Positions 22,201 through 34,685 of a stretch of 64,000 bases of DNA are shown piece after piece. Origin of the DNA: Henricia sp. BOLD:AAB3569 (lineage: Eukaryota; Echinodermata; Asteroidea; Spinulosida; Echinasteridae); assembly GCA_037783545.1 (NCBI GenBank), contig JBBELK010001489.1, positions 42,103-106,102 of the forward strand, read 5' to 3'. The translations under genes and the position numbers were made by a program. The notes beneath the pieces were generated by a model. The model was not told the DNA's origin. It saw only the letters and a list, made by a program, of their open reading frames with translations, and searched no databases. Each line of letters opens with the position of its first letter. Position 1 is the first letter of the stretch.

Positions 22201-24557
22201 AACTTTGAAATTTCTCTGCCATTTCCCGGCGAAAGTCTGTCAATTTTGTATGACAAGTGCGCAATATAGCGAGTTTAGGGCATGCAAAATTTGAAGTTCG
22301 TCGGAACATTTTTCGACCTCCAAATTTGCCGACGTTTGGACCACACTTTGACCAAATTGCCGAGCCAAACTGCGGTGCGTTAACGACAGTCCAAATGACT
22401 GAGCATGCGCACAACTCAGGAGTACCCCAAAGAGGTGTGTACAGACAGCCACGGTTTGCGTGAGAGCAGTCAGGAAGCCTCAACCCAGTTTTTTCTAAAC
22501 TTTGAAATTTCTCTGCCATTTCCCGGCGAAAGTCTGTCAATTTTGTATGACAAGTGCGCAATATAGAGAGTTTAGGGCATGCAAAATTTGAAGTTCGTTG
22601 GAACATTTTTCGACCTCCAAATTTGCCGACGTTTGGACCACACTTTGACCAAATTGCCGAGCCAAACTGCGGTGCGTTAACGACAGTCCGAATGACTGAG
22701 CATGCGCACAACTCAGGAGTACCCCAAAGAGGTGTGTACAGACAGCCACGGTTTGCGTGAGAGCAGTCAGGAAGCCTCAACCCAGTTTTTTTCTAAACTT
22801 TGAAATTTCTCTGCCATTTCCCGGCGAAAGTCTGTCAATTTTTTATGACAAGTGCGCAATATAGAGAGTTTAGGGCATGCAAAATTTGAAGTTCGTCGGA
22901 ACATTTTTCGACCTCCAAATTTGCCGACGTTTGGACCACACTTTGACCAAATTGCCGAGCCAAACTGCGGTGCGTTAACGACAGTCCGAATGACTGAGCA
23001 TGCGCACAACTCAGGAGTACCCCAAAGAGGTGTGTACAGACAGCCACGGTTTGCGTGAGAGCAGTCAGGAAGCCTCAACCCAATTTTTTCTAAACTTTGA
23101 AATTTCTCTGCCATTTCCCGGCGAAAGTCTGTCAATTTTTTATGACAAGTGCGCAATATAGAGAGTTTAGGGCATGCAAAATTTGAAGTTCGTCGGAACA
23201 TTTTTCGACCTCCAAATTTGCCGACGTTTGGACCACACTTTGACCAAATTGCCGAGCCAAACTGCGGTGCGTTAACGACAGTCCGAATGACTGAGCATGC
23301 GCACAACTCAGGAGTACCCCAAAGAGGTGTGTACAGACAGCCACGGTTTGCGTGAGAGCAGTCAGGAAGCCTCAACCCAGTTTTTTCTAAACTTTGAAAT
23401 TTCTCTGCCATTTCCCGGCGAAAGTCTGTCATTTTTTTATGACAAGTGCGCAATATAGAGAGTTTAGGGCATGCAAAATTTGAAGTTCGTCGGAACATTT
23501 TTCGACCTCCAAATTTGCCGACGTTTGGACCACACTTTGACCAAATTACCGAGCCAAACTGCGGTGCGTTAACGACAGTCCGAATGACTGAGCATGCGCA
23601 CAACTCAGGAGTACCCCAAAGAGGTGTGTACAGACAGCCACGGTTTGCGTGAGAGCAGTCAGGAAGCCTCAACCCAGTTTTTTCTAAACTTTGAAATTTC
23701 TCTGCCATTTCCCGGCGAAAGTCTGTCATTTGTTTATGACAAGTGCGCAATATAGAGAGTTTAGGGCATGCAAAATTTGAAGTTCGTCGGAACATTTTTC
23801 GACCTCCAAATTTGCCGACGTTTGGACCACACTTTGACCAAATTGCCGAGCCAAACTGCGGTGCGTTAACGACAGTCCGAATGACTGAGCATGCGCACAA
23901 CTCAGGAGTACCCCAAAGAGGTGTGTACAGACAGCCACGGTTTGCGTGAGAGCAGCCAGGAAGCCTCAACCCAGTTTTTTCTAAACTTTGAAATTTCTCT
24001 GCCATTTCCCGGCGAAAGTCTGTCAATTTGTTATGACAAGTGCGCAATATAGAGAGTTTAGGGCATGCAACATTTGAAGTTCGTCGGAACATTTTTCGAC
24101 CTCCAAATTTTCCGACGTTTGGACCACACTTTGACCAAATTGCCGAGCCAAACTGCGGTGCGTTAACGACAGTCCGAATGACTGAGCATGCGCACAACTC
24201 AGGAGTACCCCAAAGAGGTGTGTACAGACAGCCACGGTTTGCGTGAGAGCAGCCAGGAAGCCTCAACCCAGTTTGTTCTAAACTTTGAAATTTCTCTGCC
24301 ATTTCCCGGCGAAAGTCTGTCAATTTTTTATGACAAGTGCGCAATATAGAGAGTTTAGGGCATGCAAAATTTGAAGTTCGTCAGAACATTTTTCGACCTC
24401 CAAATTTGCCGACGTTTGGACCACACTTTGACCAAATTGCCGAGCCAAACTGCGGTGCGTTAACGACAGTCCGAATGACTGAGCATGCGCACAACTCAGG
24501 AGTACCCCAAAGAGGTGTGTACAGACAGCCACGGTTTGCGTGAGAGCAGTCAGGAAG
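19208..24557. repeat. 2675-bp nine-monomer higher-order repeat, two copies
   Basis: Nine consecutive monomers are repeated with their private variants at offset 2675 (9 x 297 + 2). The order is TTCCAGGCG; GCGAGTTTAGG with GTCCAAATG; CGTTGGAAC; a 7-T monomer; CCCAATTTTTT; GTCATTTTTTTATG with TTACCGAG; GTCATTTGTTTATG with GCAGCCAGG; GCAACATTTG with AATTTTCCGACG; and GTTTGTTCTAAAC with CGTCAGAAC. A third, partial copy follows from about 24.85 kb after one extra AAATATCTCTG monomer. This is strong evidence for block-wise unequal exchange. Confidence 0.88.
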
Positions 24558-26989
24558 CCTCAACCCAGTTTTTTCTAAACTTTGAAATATCTCTGCCATT
24601 TCCCGGCGAAAGTCTGTCAATTTTTTATGACAAGTGCGCAATATAGAGAGTTTAGGGCATGCAAAATTTGAAGTTCGTCGGAACATTTTTCGACCTCCAA
24701 ATTTGCCGACGTTTGGACCACACTTTGACCAAATTGCCGAGCCAAACTGCGGTGCGTTAACGACAGTCCGAATGACTGAGCATGCGCACAACTCAGGAGT
24801 ACCCCAAAGAGGTGTGTACAGACAGCCACGGTTTGCGTGAGAGCAGTCAGGAAGCCTCAACCCAGTTTTTTTCTAAACTTTGAAATTTCTCTGCCATTTC
24901 CAGGCGAAAGTCTGTCAATTTTTTATGACAAGTGCGCAATATAGAGAGTTTAGGGCATGCAAAATTTGAAGTTCGTCGGAACATTTTTCGACCTCCAAAT
25001 TTGCCGACGTTTGGACCACACTTTGACCAAATTGCCGAGCCAAACTGCGGTGCGTTAACGACAGTCCGAATGACTGAGCATGCGCACAACTCAGGAGTAC
25101 CCCAAAGAGGTGTGTACAGACAGCCACGGTTTGCGTGAGAGCAGTCAGGAAGCCTCAACCCAGTTTTTTCTAAACTTTGAAATTTCTCTGCCATTTCCCG
25201 GCGAAAGTCTGTCAATTTTGTATGACAAGTGCGCAATATAGCGAGTTTAGGGCATGCAAAATTTGAAGTTCGTCGGAACATTTTTCGACCTCCAAATTTG
25301 CCGACGTTTGGACCACACTTTGACCAAATTGCCGAGCCAAACTGCGGTGCGTTAACGACAGTCCAAATGACTGAGCATGCGCACAACTCAGGAGTACCCC
25401 AAAGAGGTGTGTACAGACAGCCACGGTTTGCGTGAGAGCAGTCAGGAAGCCTCAACCCAGTTTTTTCTAAACTTTGAAATTTCTCTGCCATTTCCCGGCG
25501 AAAGTCTGTCAATTTTGTATGACAAGTGCGCAATATAGAGAGTTTAGGGCATGCAAAATTTGAAGTTCGTCGGAACATTTTTCGACCTCCAAATTTGCCG
25601 ACGTTTGGACCACACTTTGACCAAATTGCCGAGCCAAACTGCGGTGCGTTAACGACAGTCCGAATGACTGAGCATGCGCACAACTCAGGAGTACCCCAAA
25701 GAGGTGTGTACAGACAGCCACGGTTTGCGTGAGAGCAGTCAGGAAGCCTCAACCCAGTTTTTTCTAAACTTTGAAATTTCTCTGCCATTTCCCGGCGAAA
25801 GTCTGTCAATTTTTTATGACAAGTGCGCAATATAGAGAGTTTAGGGCATGCAAAATTTGAAGTTCGTCGGAACATTTTTCGACCTCCAAATTTGCCGACG
25901 TTTGGACCACACTTTGACCAAATTGCCGAGCCAAACTGCGGTGCGTTAACGACAGTCCGAATGACTGAGCATGCGCACAACTCAGGAGTACCCCAAAGAG
26001 GTGTGTACAGACAGCCACGGTTTGCGTGAGAGCAGTCAGGAAGCCTCAACCCAATTTTTTCTAAACTTTGAAATTTCTCTGCCATTTCCCGGCGAAAGTC
26101 TGTCAATTTTTTATGACAAGTGCGCAATATAGAGAGTTTAGGGCATGCAAAATTTGAAGTTCGTCGGAACATTTTCGACCTCCAAATTTGCCGACGTTTG
26201 GACCACACTTTGACCAAATTGCCGAGCCAAACTGCGGTGCGTTAACGACAGTCCGAATGACTGAGCATGCGCACAACTCAGGAGTACCCCAAAGAGGTGT
26301 GTACAGACAGCCACGGTTTGCGTGAGAGCAGTCAGGAAGCCTCAACCCAGTTTTTTTCTAAACTTTGAAATTTCTCTGCCATTTCCCGGCGAAAGTCTGT
26401 CATTTTTTTATGACAAGTGCGCAATATAGAGAGTTTAGGGCATGCAAAATTTGAAGTTCGTCGGAACATTTTTCGACCTCCAAATTTGCCGACGTTTGGA
26501 CCACACTTTGACCAAATTACCGAGCCAAACTGCGGTGCGTTAACGACAGTCCGAATGACTGAGCATGCGCACAACTCAGGAGTACCCCAAAGAGGTGTGT
26601 ACAGACAGCCACGGTTTGCGTGAGAGCAGTCAGGAAGCCTCAACCCAGTTTTTTCTAAACTTTGAAATTTCTCTGCCATTTCCCGGCGAAAGTCTGTCAT
26701 TTGTTTATGACAAGTGCGCAATATAGAGAGTTTAGGGCATGCAAAATTTGAAGTTCGTCGGAACATTTTTCGACCTCCAAATTTGCCGACGTTTGGACCA
26801 CACTTTGACCAAATTGCCGAGCCAAACTGCGGTGCGTTAACGACAGTCCGAATGACTGAGCATGCGCACAACTCAGGAGTACCCCAAAGAGGTGTGTACA
26901 GACAGCCACGGTTTGCGTGAGAGCAGCCAGGAAGCCTCAACCCAGTTTTTTCTAAACTTTGAAATTTCTCTGCCATTTCCCGGCGAAAG

Positions 26990-29660
26990 TCTGTCAATTT
27001 GTTATGACAAGTGCGCAATATAGAGAGTTTAGGGCATGCAACATTTGAAGTTCGTCGGAACATTTTTCGACCTCCAAATTTTCCGACGTTTGGACCACAC
27101 TTTGACCAAATTGCCGAGCCAAACTGCGGTGCGTTAACGACAGTCCGAATGACTGAGCATGCGCACAACTCAGGAGTACCCCAAAGAGGTGTGTACAGAC
27201 AGCCACGGTTTGCGTGAGAGCAGCCAGGAAGCCTCAACCCAGTTTGTTCTAAACTTTGAAATTTCTCTGCCATTTCCCGGCGAAAGTCTGTCATTTTTTT
27301 ATGACAAGTGCGCAATATAGAGAGTTTAGGGCATGCAAAATTTGAAGTTCGTCGGAACATTTTTCGACCTCCAAATTTGCCGACGTTTGGACCACACTTT
27401 GACCAAATTGCCGAGCCAAACTGCGGTGCGTTAACGACAGTCCGAATGACTGAGCATGCGCACAACTCAGGAGTACCCCAAAGAGGTGTGTACAGACAGC
27501 CACGGTTTGCGTGACAGCAGTCAGGAAGCCTCAACCCAGTTTTTTCTAAACTTTGAAATTTCTCTGCCATTTCCCGGCGAAAGTCTGTCAATTTTTTATG
27601 ACAAGTGCGCAATATAGAGAGTTTAGGGCATGCAAAATATGAAGTTCGTCGGAACATTTTTCGACCTCCAAATTTGCCGACGTTTGGACCACACTTTGAC
27701 CAAATTGCCGAGCCAAACTGCGGTGCGTTAACGACAGTCCGAATGACTGAGCATGCGCACAACTCAGGAGTACCCCAAAGAGGTGTGTACAGACAGCCAC
27801 GGTTTGCGTGAGAGCAGTCAGGAAGCCTCAACCCAGTTTTTCTAAACTTTGAAATTTCTCTGCCATTTCCCGGCGAAAGTCTGTCAATTTTTTATGACAA
27901 GTGCGCAATATAGAGAGTTTAGGGCATGCAAAATTTGAAGTTCGTCGGAACATTTTTCGACCTCCAAATTTGCCGACGTTTGGACCACACTTTGACCAAA
28001 TTGCCGAGCCAAACTGCGGTGCGTTAACGACAGTCCGAATGACTGAGCATGCGCACAACTCAGGAGTACCCCAAAGAGGTGTGTACAGACAGCCACGGTT
28101 TGCGTGAGAGCAGTCAGGAAGCCTCAACCCAGTTTTTTCTAAACTTTGAAATTTCTCTGCCATTTCCCGGCGAAAGTCTGTCAATTTTGTATGACAAGTG
28201 CGCAATATAGCGAGTTTAGGACATGCAAAATTTGAAGTTCGTCGGAACATTTTTCGACCTCCAAATTTGCCGACGTTTGGACCACACTTTGACCAAATTG
28301 CCGAGCCAAACTGCGGTGCGTTAACGACAGTCCGAATGACTGAGCATGCGCACAACTCAGGAGTACCCCAAAGAGGTGTGTACAGACAGCCACGGTTTGC
28401 GTGAGAGCAGCCAGGAAGCCTCAACCCAGTTTTTTCTAAACTTTGAAATTTCTCTGCCATTTCCCGGCGAAAGTCTGTCAATTTGTTATGACAAGTGCGC
28501 AATATAGAGAGTTTAGGGCATGCAACATTTGAAGTTCGTCGGAACATTTTTCGACCTCCAAATTTTCCGACGTTTGGACCACACTTTGACCAAATTGCCG
28601 AGCCAAACTGCGGTGCGTTAACGACAGTCCGAATGACTGAGCATGCGCACAACTCAGGAGTACCCCAAAGAGGTGTGTACAGACAGCCACGGTTTGCGTG
28701 AGAGCAGCCAGGAAGCCTCAACCCAGTTTGTTCTAAACTTTGAAATTTCTCTGCCATTTCCCGGCGAAAGTCTGTCATTTTTTTATGACAAGTGCGCAAT
28801 ATAGAGAGTTTAGGGCATGCAAAATTTGAAGTTCGTCGGAACATTTTTCGACCTCCAAATTTGCCGACGTTTGGACCACACTTTGACCAAATTGCCGAGC
28901 CAAACTGCGGTGCGTTAACGACAGTCCGAATGACTGAGCATGCGCACAACTCAGGAGTACCCCAAAGAGGTGTGTACAGACAGCCACGGTTTGCGTGACA
29001 GCAGTCAGGAAGCCTCAACCCAGTTTTTTCTAAACTTTGAAATTTCTCTGCCATTTCCCGGCGAAAGTCTGTCAATTTTTTATGACAAGTGCGCAATATA
29101 GAGAGTTTAGGGCATGCAAAATATGAAGTTCGTCGGAACATTTTTCGACCTCCAAATTTGCCGACGTTTGGACCACACTTTGACCAAATTGCCGAGCCAA
29201 ACTGCGGTGCGTTAACGACAGTCCGAATGACTGAGCATGCGCACAACTCAGGAGTACCCCAAAGAGGTGTGTACAGACAGCCACGGTTTGCGTGAGAGCA
29301 GTCAGGAAGCCTCAACCCAGTTTTTTCTAAACTTTGAAATTTCTCTGCCATTTCCCGGCGAAAGTCTGTCAATTTTTTATGACAAGTGCGCAATATAGAG
29401 AGTTTAGGGCATGCAAAATTTGAAGTTCGTCGGAACATTTTTCGACCTCCAAATTTGCCGACGTTTGGACCACACTTTGACCAAATTGCCGAGCCAAACT
29501 GCGGTGCGTTAACGACAGTCCGAATGACTGAGCATGCGCACAACTCAGGAGTACCCCAAAGAGGTGTGTACAGACAGCCACGGTTTGCGTGAGAGCAGTC
29601 AGGAAGCCTCAACCCAGTTTTTTCTAAACTTTGAAATTTCTCTGCCATTTCCCGGCGAAA
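26990..29660. repeat. 1484-bp five-monomer higher-order repeat, two copies
   Basis: The monomers with GCAACATTTG/AATTTTCCG, with GCGTGACAGCAG, with GCAAAATATGAAG, a plain monomer, and GCGAGTTTAGGACATG recur in order at offset 1484 (for example 27011 to 28495, and 27605 to 29089). The second copy lies inside the longest open frame of the window. Confidence 0.85.
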
Positions 29661-32600
29661 GTCTGTCAATTTTGTATGACAAGTGCGCAATATAGCGAGT
29701 TTAGGACATGCAAAATTTGAAGTTCGTCGGAACATTTTTCGACCTCCAAATTTGCCGACGTTTGGACCACACTTTGACCAAATTGCCGAGCCAAACTGCG
29801 GTGCGTTAACGACAGTCCGAATGACTGAGCATGCGCACAACTCAGGAGTACCCCAAAGAGGTGTGTACAGACAGCCACGGTTTGCGTGAGAGCAGTCAGG
29901 AAGCCTCAACCCAGTTTTTTCTAAACTTTGAAATTTCTCTGCCATTTCCCGGCGAAAGTCTGTCAATTTTTTATGACAAGTGCGCAATATAGAGAGTTTA
30001 GGGCATGCAAAATTTGAAGTTCGTCGGAACATTTTTCGACCTCCAAATTTGCCGACGTTTGGACCACACTTTGACCAAATTGCCGAGCCAAACTGCGGTG
30101 CGTTAACGACAGTCCGAATGACTGAGCATGCGCACAACTCAGGAGTACCCCAAAGAGGTGTGTACAGACAGCCACGGTTTGCGTGAGAGCAGTCAGGAAG
30201 CCTCAACCCAGTTTTTTTCTAAACTTTGAAATTTCTCTGCCATTTCCCGGCGAAAGTCTGTCAATTTTGTATGACAAGTGCGCAATATAGAGAGTTTAGG
30301 GCATGCAAAATTTGAAGTTCGTCGGAACATTTTTCGACCTCCAAATTTGCCGACGTTTGGACCACACTTTGACCAAATTGCCGAGCCAAACTGCGGTGCG
30401 TTAACGACAGTCCGAATGACTGACCATGCGCACAACTCAGGAGTACCCCAAAGAGGTGTGTACAGACAGCCACGGTTTGCGTGAGAGCAGTCAGGAAGCC
30501 TCAACCCAGTTTTTTCTAAACTTTGAAATTTCTCTGCCATTTCCCGGCGAAAGTTTGTCAATTTTTTATGACAAGTGCGCAATATAGAGAGTTTAGGGCA
30601 TGCAAAATTTGAAGTTCGTCGGAACATTTTTCGACCTCCAAATTTGCCGACGTTTGGACCACACTTTGACCAAATTGCCGAGCCAAACTGCGGTGCGTTA
30701 ACGACAGTCCGAATGACTGAGCATGCGCACAACTCAGGAGTACCCCAAAGAGGTGTGTACAGACAGCCACGGTTTGCGTGAGAGCAGTCAGGAAGCCTCA
30801 ACCCAGTTTTTTTCTAAACTTTGAAATTTCTCTGCCATTTCCCGGCGAAAGTCTGTCAATTTTTTATGACAAGTGCGCAATATAGAGAGTTTAGGGCATG
30901 CAAAATTTGAAGTTTGTCGGAACATTTTTCGACCTCCAAATTTGCCGACGTTTGGACCACACTTTGACCAAATTGCCGAGCCAAACTGCGGTGCGTTAAC
31001 GACAGTCCGAATGACTGAGCATGCGCACAACTCAGGAGTACCCCAAAGAGGTGTGTACAGACAGCCACGGTTTGCGTGAGAGCAGTCAGGAAGCCTCAAC
31101 CCAGTTTTTTCTAAACTTTGAAATTTCTCTGCCATTTCCCGGCGAAAGTCTGTCAATTTTTTATGACAAGTGCGCAATATAGAGAGTTTAGGGCATGCAA
31201 AATTTGAAGTTCGTCGGAACATTTTTCGACCTCCAAATTTGCCGACGTTTGGACCACACTTTGACCAAATTGCCGAGCCAAACTGCGGTGCGTTAACGAC
31301 AGTCCGAATGACTGAGCATGCGCACAACTCAGGAGTACCCCAAAGAGGTGTGTACAGACAGCCACGGTTTGCGTGAGAGCAGCCAGGAAGCCTCAACCCA
31401 GTTTTTTCTAAACTTTGAAATTTCTCTGCCATTTCCCGGCGAAAGTCTGTCAATTTTTTATGACAAGTGCGCAATATAGAGAGTTTAGGGCATGCAAAAT
31501 TTGAAGTTCGTCGGAACATTTTTCGACCTCCAAATTTGCCGACGTTTGGACCACACTTTGACCAAATTGCCGAGCCAAACTGCGGTGCGTTAACGACAGT
31601 CCGAATGACTGAGCATGCGCACAACTCAGGAGTACCCCAAAGAGGTGTGTACAGACAGCCACGGTTTGCGTGAGAGCAGTCAGGAAGCCTCAACCCAGTT
31701 TTTTCTAAACTTTGAAATTTCTCTGCCATTTCCCGGCGAAAGTCTGTCAATTTTTTTATGACAAGTGCGCAATATAGAGAGTTTAGGGCATGCAAAATTT
31801 GAAGTTCGTCGGAACATTTTTCGACCTCCAAATTTGCCGACGTTTGGACCACACTTTGACCAAATTGCCGAGCCAAACTGCGGTGCGTTAACGACAGTCC
31901 GAATGACTGAGCATGCGCACAACTCAGGAGTACCCCAAAGAGGTGTGTACAGACAGCCACGGTTTGCATGAGAGCAGTCAGGAAGCCTCAACCCAGTTTT
32001 TTCTAAACTTTGAAATTTCTCTGCCATTTCCCGGCGAAAGTCTGTCAATTTTTTATGACAAGTGCGCAATATAGAGAGTTTAGGGCATGCAAAATTTGAA
32101 GTTCGTCGGAACATTTTTCGACCTCCAAATTTGCCGACGTTTGGACCACACTTTGACCAAATTGCCGAGCCAAACTGCGGTGCGTTAACGACAGTCCGAA
32201 TGACTGAGCATGCGCACAACTCAGGAGTACCCTAAAAAGGTGTGTACAGACAGCCACGGTTTGCGTGAGAGCAGTCAGGAAGCCTCAACCCAGTTTTTTC
32301 TAAACTTTGAAATTTCTCTGCCATTTCCCGGCGAAAGTCTGTCAATTTTTTATGACAAGTGCGCAATATAGAGAGTTTAGGGCATGCAAAATTTGAAGTT
32401 CGTCGGAACATTTTTCGACCTCCAAATTTGCCGACGTTTGGACCACACTTTGACCAAATTGCCGAGCCAAACTGCGGTGCGTTAACGACAGTCCGAATGA
32501 CTGAGCATGCGCACAACTCAGGAGTACCCCAAAGAGGTGTGTACAGACAGCCACGGTTTGCGTGAGAGCAGTCAGGAAGCCTCAACCCAGTTTTTTCTAA

Positions 32601-34572
32601 ACTTTGAAATTTCTCTGCCATTTCCCGGCGAAAGTCTGTCAATTTTGTATGACAAGTGCGCAATATAGAGAGTTTAGGGCATGCAAAATTTGAAGTTCGT
32701 CGGAACATTTTTCGACCTCCAAATTTGCCGACGTTTGGACCACACTTTGACCAAATTGCCGAGCCAAACTGCGGTGCGTTAACGACAGTCCGAATGACTG
32801 AGCATGCGCACAACTCAGGAGTACCCCAAAGAGGTGTGTACAGACAGCCACGGTTTGCATGAGAGCAGTCAGGAAGCCTCAACCCAGTTTTTTCTAAACT
32901 TTGAAATTTCTCTGCCATTTCCCGGCGAAAGTCTGTCAATTTTTTTATGACAAGTGCGCAATATAGAGAGTTTAGGGCATGCAAAATTTGAAGTTCGTCG
33001 GAACATTTTTCGACCTCCAAATTTGCCGACGTTTGGACCACACTTTGACCAAATTGCCATGCCAAACTGCGGTGCGTTAACGACAGTCCGAATGACTGAG
33101 CATGCGCACAACTCAGGAGTACCCCAAAGAGGTGTGTACAGACAGCCACGGTTTGCGTGAGAGCAGTCAGGAAGCCTCAACCCAGTTTTTTCTAAACTTT
33201 GAAATTTCTCTGCCATTTCCCGGCGAAAGTCTGTCAAATTTTTTATGACAAGTGCGCAATATAGAGAGTTTAGGGCATGCAAAATTTGAAGTTCGTTGGA
33301 ACATTTTTCGACCTCCAAATTTGCCGACGTTTGGACCACACTTTGACCAAATTGCCGAGCCAAACTGCGGTGCGTTAACGACAACCCGAATGACTGAGCA
33401 TGCGCACAACTCAGGAGTACCCCAAAGAGGTGTGTACAGACAGCCACGGTTTGCGTGAGAGCAGTCAGGAAGCCTCAACCCAGTTTTTTATAAACTTTGA
33501 AATTTCTCTGCCATTTCCCGGCGAAAGTCTGTCAATTTTTTATGACAAGTGCGCAATATAGAGAGTTTAGGGCATGCAAAATTTGAAGTTCGTCGGAACA
33601 TTTTTCGACCTCCAAATTTGCCGACGTTTGGACCACACTTTGTCCAAAATGCCGAGCCAAACTGCGGTGCGTTAACGACAGTCCGAATGACTGAGCATGC
33701 GCACAACTCAGGAGTACCCCAAAGAGGTGTGTACAGACAGCCACGGTTTGCGTGAGAGCAGTCAGGAAGCCTCAACCCAGTTTTTTCTAAACTTTGAAAT
33801 TTCTCTGCCATTTCCCGGCGAAAGTCTGTCAATTTTGTATGACAAGTGCGCAATATAGAGAGTTTACGGCATGCAAAATTTGAAGTTCGTCGGAACATTT
33901 TTCGACCTCCAAATTTGCCGACGTTTGGACCACACTTTGACCAAATTTCCGAGCCAAACTGCGGTGCGTTAACGACAACCCGAATGACTGAGCATGCGCA
34001 CAACTCAGGAGTACCCCAAAGAGGTGTGTACAGACAGCCACGGTTTGCGTGAGAGCAGTCAGGAAGCCTCAACCCAGTTTTTTCTAAACTTTGAAATTTC
34101 TCTGCCATTTCCCGGCGAAAGTCTGTCAATTGTTTATGACAAGTGCGCAATATAGAGAGTTTAGGGCATGCAAAATTTGAAGTTCGTCGGAACATTTTTC
34201 GACCTCCAAATTTGCCGACGTTTGGACCACACTTTGACCAAATTGCCGAGCCAAACTGCGGTGCGTTAACGACAGTCCGAATGACTGAGCATGCGCACAA
34301 CTCAGGAGTATCCCAAAGAGGTGTGTACAGACAGCCACGGTTTGCGTGAGAGCAGTCAGGAAGCCTCAACCCAGTTTTTTCTAAACTTTGAAATTTCTCT
34401 GCCATTTCCCGGCGAAAGTCTGTCAATTGTTTATGACAAGTGCGCAATATAGAGAGTTTAGGGGATGCAAAATTTGAAGTTCGTCGGAACATTTTTCGAC
34501 CTCCAAATTTGCCGACGTTTGGACCACACTTTGACTAAATTGCCGAGCCAAACTGCGGTGCGTTAACGACAG

Positions 34573-34581
34573 TCCGAATGA
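34573..34581. other. Target site duplication, left (TCCGAATGA)
   Basis: The nonamer TCCGAATGA of the satellite is present both here and at 36326-36334, directly outside the inverted repeats. This shows a clean transposition event into a satellite monomer. Confidence 0.9.
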
Positions 34582-34685
34582 TAGTCTTGGTGCAAGACGA
34601 TACTGCGACCGCCGCGAGAGGGCGCCCCATACACTACTATGAGGACAGGGAACCAGTCTACCTCCGTGCTGCAGTAACGTCTTGG
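34582..34685 (+). repeat. Left terminal inverted repeat of the 1744-bp element
   Basis: This 104-bp arm is itself bounded by short inverted sequences: CAAGACGATACTGC near its start and GCAGTAACGTCTTG at its end. Each arm could therefore fold alone. It contains CCGCGAGAGGGCGC (34612-34625), which resembles the CTCF core motif. Confidence 0.9.

Larger units (their letters stand above)
15820..34581. repeat. 297-bp satellite array, segment 2 (about 63 monomers)
   Basis: The same 297-bp satellite in the same orientation continues from the right edge of the 727-bp unit to the TIR element. It contains the clearest higher-order repeats (2675 bp and 1484 bp, listed separately). Near its right end the monomers become more diverged: GCCATGCCAAAC at about 33057, GACAACCCG at about 33381 and 33974, TTTATAAAC at about 33487, GGGGATGC at about 34462. 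The last monomer is interrupted after TCCGAATGA at 34581 by the TIR element. Confidence 0.98.
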
